This document shows positions 18,159-26,093 of a stretch of 64,000 nt of DNA, piece after piece; within the stretch, counting starts at the first letter, position 1, and every line of letters starts with the position of its first letter. The notes under the pieces were generated by a model. That model searched no databases and was not told the origin of the DNA. It worked only from the letters and a program-made list of their open reading frames with translations. The stretch is taken from the NCBI GenBank assembly GCA_015075365.1, contig JABTUN010000003.1:186001-250000 (forward strand). Reading direction: 5' to 3'. Source of the stretch: Verrucomicrobiaceae bacterium (lineage in GTDB: Bacteria; Verrucomicrobiota; Verrucomicrobiia; Verrucomicrobiales; Verrucomicrobiaceae). The translations under genes were made by a program, and so were the position numbers.

Positions 18159-18983
18159 CTAGGCTAGCAGCGCTTCGGCAAGCGTCACGCATTGCTGGCG
18201 GATTTGCAGCGACTCCGCCGCCAATTCCGGTTTGGTGTGCTGATTGTTCAGGCGAAAGGCGGCACAGGCTAGGCTGCCGTCTGCCTCGGCCGACAAAAAG
18301 CAGGTTTTCAATGCTTCGACGGCTCCTGCCATCCCCCGGTTGACTTCCCGCTCCGCGTGAAAGGCCGCGACTGCGGCACTTGGTCCTTCGGCGTAGTTCG
18401 TCAGCAGGTGCATCACATCATGCGCGTCCTTGGGCGCTTTGCGTCCCGTAGGACCACCAAACGCGTTCAGTTTCAGCACCAGCAGCGGTCCTACACTGGC
18501 GGTTTGCACGAGAACTGTCCTTTGCCCCCCAACCAAAGAGTGTCCGCTCACGGAGATGGCGTGGCGGGACAGCAGAGCCCGCTCGATTCCCGGCATGATC
18601 GACACGCCCAGCCCCGCATCCACCATGGCGGTGCCACGCTTGGATCTGCCGTCATCGGTTAGAAGATCGACATACATCTTCAGGCCTTCGATCACACGAA
18701 TGAAACGACCTTCTTCCCAGCGGAATCCGTGCCCGGCCAGTGTGTCGGTGATGCTCCCATACATGCCTTCTCCCGCCGCGAGACTGACACCGAGATCCAC
18801 GTCCATCGTCACAGCGCCGGGGGTGCCTTCGGCCGCAGGATGGGTCAGTAAATCTACGGCCAGCCCGCCCACGAGCACGAGATCATCATGATAGGCCGCT
18901 AGACTGTCCCAGACAGTGATCAGCGTGCGCCGGGCGAGGTCCAGCCCTTCCGGCGGATAGGCATCAAAGGTGGCGTGTTTCAT
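18159..18983 (-). CDS. AbiEii-like nucleotidyltransferase (putative toxin)
   Basis: About 274 residues with the nucleotidyltransferase signature LVLVGGLAVDLL followed by MDVDLGV, which gives the G-G and the D-x-D metal-binding pair of the Pol-beta superfamily; a further Asp lies in MYVDLL. This is the layout of AbiEii/MenT-type toxins, which modify tRNA or other targets when not restrained. Its ATG (18983) overlaps the upstream AbiEi-like stop by 4 bases, the usual antitoxin-toxin coupling; I prefer it to an upstream ATG at 19001 for this reason. It ends 8 bases before hsdR. Toxicity is inferred from the family and gene order. Confidence 0.75.
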   Translation of the reverse strand: MKHATFDAYPPEGLDLARRTLITVWDSLAAYHDDLVLVGGLAVDLLTHPAAEGTPGAVTMDVDLGVSLAAGEGMYGSITDTLAGHGFRWEEGRFIRVIEGLKMYVDLLTDDGRSKRGTAMVDAGLGVSIMPGIERALLSRHAISVSGHSLVGGQRTVLVQTASVGPLLVLKLNAFGGPTGRKAPKDAHDVMHLLTNYAEGPSAAVAAFHAEREVNRGMAGAVEALKTCFLSAEADGSLACAAFRLNNQHTKPELAAESLQIRQQCVTLAEALLA

Positions 18984-20008
18984 TGGGCAAAGCCCTCCCA
19001 TTGACGAAGTTCTTGAGCAGCCTCGGGACCGCGCAGTCCCTGGCCGATCAGGTCGAGGTAAATCTGCACATCACAGACCAGACGGAATCCTCCCGCTTCC
19101 TGCGTCTCCTGGAACACTCCTTCGTCCTTTGGCACAGCCAGCCAGAGGTTGCCACCGGCGTTCACCTCCCGGCTCAGCGGCAGTTTGAGCGCCACGGGCT
19201 CCCGCACATAAAAACTCGCCACGGGTGGGGTCGTGTGAGGGCGGCGCAGCCATGCAGCCAGCCATTGGGTCAGCAAAACGTTGTTCGCCCCCAGTTGATC
19301 CCGCACCTCGGCAGCCACCTGGAGCAGATCATTCGACAGCACCGAGAACTGGCGCACCAATGTCCGCCGTGACCATGCGTCTTCGGCACGCCAGCGGTCT
19401 AGCAGGCCATCGAAGTCCCGGAGCCGGTAGTGCAGCCGTCCGCGTTTGGAGGTCTTCGGCTCCTCCACTTCCAGGAACCTTTCTCGCACCAGTTGCGCCA
19501 GCACGCGCGAGGTCAGCCCGGTCGCCACTCGGGTCCTCTCCACCAGTTCCGCCTGTGTCCAGGCTGACTTCGTCCGTTGAGCCAGCAGGGTGCGGATCAA
19601 ACGGGCAGTTTTTGGGGCAAAGAGGTCCGGTTCCGCCGCTTGGGCTGCCCGGTAGGTGCTGCGTTTGGGTTCCCGGTCCCAGTGAATACCGTCCGCATGA
19701 AGAAACAGCCTGCCATTGAGGTCCGCATGGTTGATTCCGGCACGGGCGAGATCAGCCGCCAATGGAGCCGGGATGTGAGGACAGAGCAGCAGCGCAGGGG
19801 AACTGCCTGCCAGGTCCGGATCGTCCAGCAGCCGCCGGGATGGATGCAGCACCGGCTTGATCGCAAACTGCGCCTTTCGCCCCGCCGCCTTGACCACCAA
19901 ATCCTCCCCTACTCGCAGTTCAGCCCCCGGCACGGCCACCTCCGCCACGGTCCGGGGGAACTCGTGGATCAGTTGGGAGAGCTGGGTGATGGACTTGAAT
20001 GCACTCAC
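18980..20008 (-). CDS. AbiEi-like winged-helix antitoxin/regulator
   Basis: About 342 residues. The middle contains a winged helix-turn-helix (SAWTQAELVERTRVATGLTS, then RVLAQLVRERFLEVEE), and the C-terminus ends DVQIYLDLIGQGLRGPEAAQ, which resembles AbiEi-type proteins paired with nucleotidyltransferases. It is translationally coupled to the NTase gene. The start is uncertain: the longest frame opens at a TTG (20056), but the GTG at 20008 leaves a perfect 18-base palindrome just upstream as an operator, so I use the GTG. Expected roles are restraint of the NTase and repression of its own promoter. Confidence 0.68.
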   Translation of the reverse strand: MSAFKSITQLSQLIHEFPRTVAEVAVPGAELRVGEDLVVKAAGRKAQFAIKPVLHPSRRLLDDPDLAGSSPALLLCPHIPAPLAADLARAGINHADLNGRLFLHADGIHWDREPKRSTYRAAQAAEPDLFAPKTARLIRTLLAQRTKSAWTQAELVERTRVATGLTSRVLAQLVRERFLEVEEPKTSKRGRLHYRLRDFDGLLDRWRAEDAWSRRTLVRQFSVLSNDLLQVAAEVRDQLGANNVLLTQWLAAWLRRPHTTPPVASFYVREPVALKLPLSREVNAGGNLWLAVPKDEGVFQETQEAGGFRLVCDVQIYLDLIGQGLRGPEAAQELRQWEGFAQ

Positions 20009-20016
20009 TGGATTAA

Positions 20017-20034
20017 TTTCACTAGCTAGTGAAA
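20017..20034. promoter_or_regulatory. Perfect 18-bp palindrome, candidate operator
   Basis: TTTCACTAGCTAGTGAAA is a perfect inverted repeat 9-26 bases upstream of the GTG start of the AbiEi-like gene. Antitoxins of this kind commonly autoregulate by binding such repeats. If translation starts at the upstream TTG, the palindrome would be coding. Confidence 0.55.
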
Positions 20035-20169
20035 CATGTCTTTTAAGTGAAGGCAAGGGTAACTTTGAGTGTGCAAGCTTGCCTCCACAGATCGCGAAAA
20101 CTCGGGAAACAGCCGCTTATTGGTCCAGACCAATGACGGATAGTTGTTCAAACCTGTACAAACTGGTAG

Positions 20170-21051
20170 TCACCCAGCTTCCGCCTCCTGAATGGCTTTC
20201 AACGTCTTACCACCAGCATCTTTCCATTCCATACGGCCATTGGCGGCCCGCCCGAGGAGCACACCGGCGGCGGTGGACGGGCTATCCAGGTCGTAGTCTT
20301 GGGTGAACCGATAGGTGTTTCCATCAGCCACCATCACGCCTTGAGCCAGCAAATCTCGGCGCTTGGCGGCCATGTAGGCGTGAATCGCCTCGGACTCCTG
20401 AATCACGGCCGATGAACCCGCACACACGATGAACCCACCCGGCTGGGCATAGCCCTTGGCGGTGATAGACTTCGATTTGGGCGTTAAAAACAGCATCGTC
20501 CGGGCACTGGCAGCGGTTTTAGACTCTTTCTGCTCAAAGGCCGAAATACCCAGGAGAGGCAGCACTCGGAGCATGGTGCGCAGAAAGCCCTCCGCGTCCG
20601 CCGCATCGGCATCACCGAGGTTCGGGCCAGTTGGTTCGTTGCCATTGTCCAAATGGCAGCGTTTGGCGGTGGACGCTCGCTCGATCAGACGGCTCTCGAT
20701 GTATTGGGCGGCAGCCACATTCAGGGCGTTGTCCTTGCTCACAAAAAACACCGCCCACTCCCAGAAGTCCTTGTTCTTGTGGTGGGCATCCAAGCGCGTC
20801 TGAATGCGGTCACTTTGACCGATGTAGAGACTCGGCAGGGCACTTCCTTCCGGGCCGGGGCCAACCAGAATGTAAACGCCCGTTCGTCCAAACTCGTCTC
20901 TCTGACTCACCTCCCTGTAGGCCGCACGCGGGAAAGCAACGCCCACACCCGACCAGTTCGGCTGGTCGATCACCCGAAGGCCATCGGGATCTCCATGTGG
21001 CATGAAAAGGCGGACCGTGTAGGCGAGTTCGTTGAAGCGTTCTTGTGCCAT
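20170..21051 (-). CDS. GIY-YIG nuclease with DUF4357 domain
   Basis: A 293-residue protein. Residues 55-125 carry a GIY-YIG endonuclease core: GVYILVGP (58-65), LYIGQSDRIQTRL (75-87, with the YIG and catalytic arginine) and YIESRLI with the metal-binding Glu at about 119. Residues 200-290 match the DUF4357 domain (GGFIVCAGSSAV, the variable middle, and STAAGVLLGRAANG), a small domain often appended to nucleases and type I restriction proteins. It is 27 bases downstream of the protease gene and seems to be the last gene of that operon. A DNA- or RNA-cleaving effector role is plausible; the substrate is unknown. Confidence 0.85.
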   Translation of the reverse strand: MAQERFNELAYTVRLFMPHGDPDGLRVIDQPNWSGVGVAFPRAAYREVSQRDEFGRTGVYILVGPGPEGSALPSLYIGQSDRIQTRLDAHHKNKDFWEWAVFFVSKDNALNVAAAQYIESRLIERASTAKRCHLDNGNEPTGPNLGDADAADAEGFLRTMLRVLPLLGISAFEQKESKTAASARTMLFLTPKSKSITAKGYAQPGGFIVCAGSSAVIQESEAIHAYMAAKRRDLLAQGVMVADGNTYRFTQDYDLDSPSTAAGVLLGRAANGRMEWKDAGGKTLKAIQEAEAG

Positions 21052-21078
21052 GGCGTGATGATGGGCAGTGAAAGGGCG

Positions 21079-22119
21079 TTACTCGAAGCCATCGGGCTTG
21101 TCTTTGATCTCCGAAAGATTCAGCGTCAGCACCGTGTCACCGGCATCGCCGATGGCGGCAATCGTAAACCCTTCCGCAGGATAGAACTCGGTGCTGGCGG
21201 TTCCATTTTTGGAAACCGTCTCAAACATTTCATAGGAGTCCTCTTTTTTGCGGCCAAAGCCGGGATAAGTGATGAAGGTCACATATCGTCCACGAGGTTT
21301 CGGAGATCCCGGCAGGCGGCGATAGGTCGCTTCTACCACAAAGCGTTCTTCCTCGTGATCCCAGCTCACCTTGGCAGTCAGGCATCGCTGGCGGTTGTTT
21401 TCGAGAAGTCCGAAAAGGTCGAGATTCGGGTCGTCCACGTCCAGATCATGCACGGTGGGCCGGTCGGACGGCGGGATGCGAAAACGCACGGGCAGATCAT
21501 TATAAAACCGGCAAAGCACCCGGCTCGGGATGCACCAGGACACCCCATGATCAAACAGCTCGCGCACCACGATGCCTACAAATGCTTTTAGATCCTCTGA
21601 CCACACCGGCGCTCCGCTGAAGCCGCCTTTGACGAAAAGAGCACTGTTCCCGTCCATCTGAACCAGCCCAGCAGCATTCGCAGCATGCAGCAGACCACTG
21701 GCGTTGCGTCCCTGCGGGTCACCGTCGGGAAAGCCCAGCACGGAGTAGCGCTTGCCACCATGCCGCAGAGGCGTTGCAAACTCCATCGCAGGGATATTGA
21801 AGCTGCGGCTCAATTTCAGCAAGGCCAGATCGTTCAGCGCAGACTTGCCACGGGCATAGGCACCCAGTTTGATCACTCTCGCCAGCACCACCGGCTGTCC
21901 ATCCATCCCGATGATTTTCACGCGGACAGTCGTTTTGAGGTCGGGCTTCTTGTCGCGGTTCGCAGCCTGGACGACATGGTAGCAGGTCAGGATATGCTCA
22001 CCGTCGATCAAACAGCCCGCGCCGACGAAGCTTCTGTCTAACCCGAGTAATCCCGCCACACGAGCCGTCTCGGGATCAGTCGCTCGCAGTGTCTGCGTTC
22101 TGACTCTTGGTATTTTCAT
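21079..22119 (-). CDS. Trypsin-like serine protease with C-terminal beta-sandwich domain
   Basis: A 346-residue cytosolic protein (no signal peptide). Residues 20-205 are a trypsin-like domain with a full catalytic triad: H48 in ILTCYHVVQAA, D97 in LNDLALLKL and S168 in GGFSGAPVW. Residues 225-340 form a beta-rich domain (VEATYRRLPGSPKPRGRYVT, and FTIAAIGDAGDTVLTLNL) that resembles prokaryotic YEATS-type sandwiches, a tentative match. The whole protein is homologous to the first 330 residues of the KAP fusion at 22663-26073, where the triad is lost. It starts 1 base after the Trypco1 stop. Such intracellular trypsins with Trypco partners are known from predicted conflict systems; the substrate is unknown. 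Confidence 0.88.
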   Translation of the reverse strand: MKIPRVRTQTLRATDPETARVAGLLGLDRSFVGAGCLIDGEHILTCYHVVQAANRDKKPDLKTTVRVKIIGMDGQPVVLARVIKLGAYARGKSALNDLALLKLSRSFNIPAMEFATPLRHGGKRYSVLGFPDGDPQGRNASGLLHAANAAGLVQMDGNSALFVKGGFSGAPVWSEDLKAFVGIVVRELFDHGVSWCIPSRVLCRFYNDLPVRFRIPPSDRPTVHDLDVDDPNLDLFGLLENNRQRCLTAKVSWDHEEERFVVEATYRRLPGSPKPRGRYVTFITYPGFGRKKEDSYEMFETVSKNGTASTEFYPAEGFTIAAIGDAGDTVLTLNLSEIKDKPDGFE

Positions 22120-22120
22120 G

Positions 22121-22450
22121 TCATTCTACTGTTTTGGTGTTTTCCCACTCAAGCGTCACTTTGAAGTTCCCTTTGGCTGAGGCACCGGTGATCAGCGGGA
22201 TGCCTCCCTCGACTCCCAACTCGACACCGAACTCGATGGCGATCTTACCGGGGTTGTTGAGTTCTTGCAGCTTCTTCCGAATCGACTCGGCCAGGGTTGT
22301 GATCGGCTCAATGTGCTGTTCCAGTTCGATGGCGGCTTTTGCCACTACTTTGCGGGAGGCATTGCGTGGCACGTTACCAGGTCCTGTGCTCTCGATTAGC
22401 ACGAGCTTCTGATTCTTACCTTTTCCGACTTTGTAAGCGACGGTTTGCAT
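22121..22450 (-). CDS. Trypco1 (CU044_2847-type) trypsin-associated protein
   Basis: A 109-residue protein with the pattern of trypsin-co-occurring domain 1: an N-terminal beta hairpin (LVLIESTGP), a helix (AESIRKKLQEL) and the hallmark C-terminal IEFGVELGVEGG followed by KGNFKVTLEW. The family is typically encoded beside intracellular trypsin-like proteases in NTP-dependent conflict systems and is thought to be an adaptor or regulator. Here its stop is 1 base from the active protease start, so the two are surely co-translated. The 212 bases upstream, before the KAP fusion gene stop, show no gene and may hold a promoter for the Trypco1-protease-GIY-YIG unit. Confidence 0.78.
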   Translation of the reverse strand: MQTVAYKVGKGKNQKLVLIESTGPGNVPRNASRKVVAKAAIELEQHIEPITTLAESIRKKLQELNNPGKIAIEFGVELGVEGGIPLITGASAKGNFKVTLEWENTKTVE

Positions 22451-22662
22451 GATTGAGCGGTGGTTAGGTTTGTGGGGGGGCTATGTTGATAGGCGACTAG
22501 TCACTAAACTTGCGAATCGGTCCGAAAAACGAGTGAAGATTGATGGAAATGGAGTCTCTAAACATGGCCTTGAGCGTCACCAGATGATGACGACCCAAGC
22601 AGCACTAAACAGTAGCCAAACACATTTTTAATCTGGAAGGCCTAAAACATATACCCGGCACT

Positions 22663-25600
22663 TCAAAAAGAATATCGTTTCACCAGCGGCAGCCAGTATT
22701 GAATCTTCCCTTCATCAAAAGGCGCGAACTTCTCCGCTTCAATCTCTGCGAGGGCCTTCATCAGGGCATCCCAGTCTGGATGAGGGCTGCTAATCTGTGG
22801 AGTCCAGGTTTTCAGTTCGATCACACGCCCGAACCAGTGCTCGCGGGCCAGGGCCGGATACGCGGCGGCGACCGCGAGCATTAGAAGTGGGTAACGATAC
22901 TCGGGAAGGTCATCGGCCCAAGATCCCGCTCCGATGAACATGTCCCAGTAAATCTCTTCCACCCCTGTGCGGATCAAACAGTATGTGTTGGCCAGTCGCT
23001 TAACCGCGCGGGGCGTGCGGAATAGCGGCTGGCATGATTTGAGGTCGCGATGCTCCCGATACTCCAACTTGAGCCGCATTGGGATGACCGGTTTGGGTTC
23101 CGGGGGCTTGGGATCAGCAACAGTGGTTGCCTGGCTCGCTTCATGAACTTCTGATCGGATCTCGGGTTGCTGAGCAGCACCCGCGTTTGACTGGGGTGTA
23201 GTAGCTGCTGTAGCACTGGAAGCCGTGGGGCTCGCCGCCGCACCACCCGATTGCATCGTGGAAGTCGGTGCTGGGTTTGCTAGGGCTGCAACGTTGACTG
23301 AGGCTGGAGCCTCAGCTTTTGGCTTGTGCCAGTCCACTGGCAAAAGTTCGTCCACCAGCCTGTCAAAGCCATCTCGCTCGATGGGTTGCAACTGGAACGG
23401 CACTTGAAAAATCTTCTCCAGATAGTCCAGCGGGCTGGCCAGTTGATCCCGCCCCTCCTCGGTCTTCCCGCCATTTCGGCTTCGACCGCTCGCGAGGAGT
23501 TTAGGGTAGTGCTCCAGCAAGCTTTTGCGCAACCAGCGCGGGTCAACAGCGACAACCACGGCAAAGATTGGGAAGGACAGCAGCAGGTGTACCGCCTCCA
23601 ACACTTCGATCACACGGCTGGATTTGCAGCGGTCCAGATCGTCAATATACAAGACAATGCGGTCAAGCATCGGGCTGTCCCCGTCTTTGAACTCCGCTCC
23701 TTCCTGCAAAAGAGAACTCAACTGCTTGAAGTCTCGTCGAACCAGGCTGACCAGCCCGAGGTGCTGCCGGTAGTCGTTCGCACCGGAGCGTTGTTCGAGA
23801 AATTTCAGGAGCCTCCTGCCGGGTGCGAGTTCTCGCAGTTCCGACTCGATGGCCCGCACTTTGGCTTCTGCGTCATGCAGCGCCTGCTGAGCCTCGGCTT
23901 CCTTTCTGATATGGGCATCGAGCTTTGCCTGCTGCTCGGCCGGTTCCTTGCCGCTGAGCACTTTTTCGCGTGACTTCTTCACGCTTTCATAGGTCGCCTC
24001 CAGCGTGTTCAACAAATCCGTGCCGCGCTTCGTTTGCGCCGACAACCAGGCCGCCATCGCACCCAGCAGTGAAACAGCCGCCGTCACATTTCGCGTAAAT
24101 CCGGCGAGGCCGCCTTCCATGTTCAAAATCCATGGAACGACGGCGGCCAGCACCACAGGCACGGCCAACGCTACGAACAACAGCACCAGCCGCTGCCAAC
24201 GACCATCCGGGCTCAACAAGGTAAGAGCGAGGTTGCGAAATCTGCCCGCCAAGCTCCTTGCCTCCAAGGCGCGGGTTTCCAATTCGGTGTAAGACTGCGA
24301 CAGACGCGTCAGGCCGAATGCGTCAGCCAGCTTCTTTAGTTGCTCCGACAGGCCGGCATCGGTGGCTACCTTGCTCAAGTCGTCGATGAAGGCTGCAACC
24401 GACTTCTCCTGCTCTTCGCGCTTCTTTGCAGCTTGCTTCAGTTCCTCTTCCGCGGTCTCGCGTGCCTTCTTCGCATCGTCTAGCGCCTTTTTGGCTTCGG
24501 CGGCCAGCGCGCTTTCATCAGCCAGTTTCTTCTTCAGCCTCTCCACCTTTTCGTTTGGGGTGTCCTCCCGGTCGGTCAGGGCTTGGAACAGGTTGTCAAA
24601 GATCTCGCAGACCAGATTCGCCCACAGGTTGGTGTCGAGATAGTGCCATGCATTGAAGTGGATCTGGACCACCTTCCGGCAGAACTCATCGTGTGCCTTG
24701 TTGGCGGACAGAGAATCAATCTCCTGATGTAGCAGCCGCATGAAATAGCTCTTGCCCGTGCCCCAGTCCCCGAACAGGCCCAGCGACAGCGGCAGAGGCG
24801 TCTCCCGGGCGGTGATCAACTGGGCGAGGTGACGCGCATGCTCGGCATTACCCAGCGCATCCTTCAGCGGGGTCTTCAGGTTTCGTGGATCGAAGGCCAC
24901 CAGATCCGTTTCAAACCGGGTGTAAGTCAGTTGGTATTCCGGCACCGGTTCGATCGAATCTTTCTGGAGGATTTTCTTCAAAAAGTCGACCTCCGCTGAT
25001 TGCGATGGGAGTGACGACTCTGCCGGTTCCTCCCTCGCTTCCTCGCCTGGTTCAGCGATTTGCTCACTCGTCACCACTGGCGCAGCTTCCGGCTTCACGA
25101 TCTCCATCAGATTCAAGGTCAGCCTTGTCTCGCCGCCGTCGCCAATCGCCGCAATGGTAAAATCCGGCACGAAGGGACTCGCTTCCACCTCGGCCTTCCC
25201 GGAAGAATCAAGCTCAGCGATGAGCTCGTAGTCCTTCATGTCGGGATAGGTGAGGAAGGTCACAAAGCGCCCCGCAGGTGCGGGTGAGTTGGGCAGCACC
25301 TCATACTTCATTCTCACCCGGGAAAATCCATCTGGATGCCTTTCGACGAGCGTGGCCGTCAGCCTCCTCCTGCCGTTGTCTGATACGTTTCCAAACATTT
25401 CCGCATTGGGATCATCTACGGAATAGTTTTTGATCTTGGGTCGGTCGGCTTCGGGGATGCGGGATATCACGCCGATGTCTGGGAACACCTCACAGATGCG
25501 CGCGCTCGTGATACACAGCGTCGGATCACGGTCGTCCACCAAACCGACAAAAGCCCCCAAGTCGGGTGACCAGACCGGCGCGCCCATGTAGGCTCGATCT

Positions 25601-26073
25601 GCATGATATCCAGTCAGTTGCCACCGCCCCCCTGGCCGTTTCCCTTTCCACCCACAGGTGTCCGCGACGCCATTAGGCTGGTCCGGTGAGAAAGTCTGGA
25701 CCACGAACATTTTGTTCTCCAAAATCAACGGCGTGGCAAATTCAGCGGCTGATGCGCCTTCCCAGACTTCTTTGCCAGCGAACTGCAACATGGCCAAACC
25801 GTCGTCGGGTTCCCGCCCTGGCTTTTGATCAAGCAGAACCATGGGTAAAACGACACCGCTCAGATTTCCCACCGGCGAGACAAAAATGTAGTTACGATAG
25901 GAGGTTCTTTCGAGGGCCTGCTGGACCACGGCTCGGCTCGTAAGCACGTGCTGCCGGTCCACGAGGCATCCGACCCCCAACATTCCCCGTTCACCGGCCC
26001 CCAGATGAATAATCACCAGCGAACTGACTGCATGTGGAGGGAGATTGGGTATTCCTTGGGAAGCCGGTTGCAT
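22663..26073 (-). CDS. Pseudo-trypsin fused to membrane-anchored KAP P-loop NTPase
   Basis: A 1136-residue fusion. Residues 30-205 are a trypsin fold in which all three catalytic positions are changed: A48 (VLTSRAVV), G92 (DDGLAMLQ) and M163 (AYMGAPVW). Residues 215-325 repeat the beta-sandwich of the neighbouring protease (AGRFVTFLTYPDM, DFTIAAIGDGGETRLTLNL). From 390 on is a KAP-type STAND-like NTPase: Walker A GDWGTGKS (435-442), NAWHY, long coiled coils (505-570 and 690-750) flanking two membrane helices (about 628-650 and 662-680), and Walker B IVLYIDDLDRC (806-816). A low-complexity Ala/Thr/Pro linker (920-998) precedes the C-terminal helical part. It is 20 bases after hsdS. KAP ATPases act at the membrane in signalling and phage defence. 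Confidence 0.87.
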   Translation of the reverse strand: MQPASQGIPNLPPHAVSSLVIIHLGAGERGMLGVGCLVDRQHVLTSRAVVQQALERTSYRNYIFVSPVGNLSGVVLPMVLLDQKPGREPDDGLAMLQFAGKEVWEGASAAEFATPLILENKMFVVQTFSPDQPNGVADTCGWKGKRPGGRWQLTGYHADRAYMGAPVWSPDLGAFVGLVDDRDPTLCITSARICEVFPDIGVISRIPEADRPKIKNYSVDDPNAEMFGNVSDNGRRRLTATLVERHPDGFSRVRMKYEVLPNSPAPAGRFVTFLTYPDMKDYELIAELDSSGKAEVEASPFVPDFTIAAIGDGGETRLTLNLMEIVKPEAAPVVTSEQIAEPGEEAREEPAESSLPSQSAEVDFLKKILQKDSIEPVPEYQLTYTRFETDLVAFDPRNLKTPLKDALGNAEHARHLAQLITARETPLPLSLGLFGDWGTGKSYFMRLLHQEIDSLSANKAHDEFCRKVVQIHFNAWHYLDTNLWANLVCEIFDNLFQALTDREDTPNEKVERLKKKLADESALAAEAKKALDDAKKARETAEEELKQAAKKREEQEKSVAAFIDDLSKVATDAGLSEQLKKLADAFGLTRLSQSYTELETRALEARSLAGRFRNLALTLLSPDGRWQRLVLLFVALAVPVVLAAVVPWILNMEGGLAGFTRNVTAAVSLLGAMAAWLSAQTKRGTDLLNTLEATYESVKKSREKVLSGKEPAEQQAKLDAHIRKEAEAQQALHDAEAKVRAIESELRELAPGRRLLKFLEQRSGANDYRQHLGLVSLVRRDFKQLSSLLQEGAEFKDGDSPMLDRIVLYIDDLDRCKSSRVIEVLEAVHLLLSFPIFAVVVAVDPRWLRKSLLEHYPKLLASGRSRNGGKTEEGRDQLASPLDYLEKIFQVPFQLQPIERDGFDRLVDELLPVDWHKPKAEAPASVNVAALANPAPTSTMQSGGAAASPTASSATAATTPQSNAGAAQQPEIRSEVHEASQATTVADPKPPEPKPVIPMRLKLEYREHRDLKSCQPLFRTPRAVKRLANTYCLIRTGVEEIYWDMFIGAGSWADDLPEYRYPLLMLAVAAAYPALAREHWFGRVIELKTWTPQISSPHPDWDALMKALAEIEAEKFAPFDEGKIQYWLPLVKRYSF

Positions 26074-26093
26074 GGCGTTGGACTCCTTTACGG

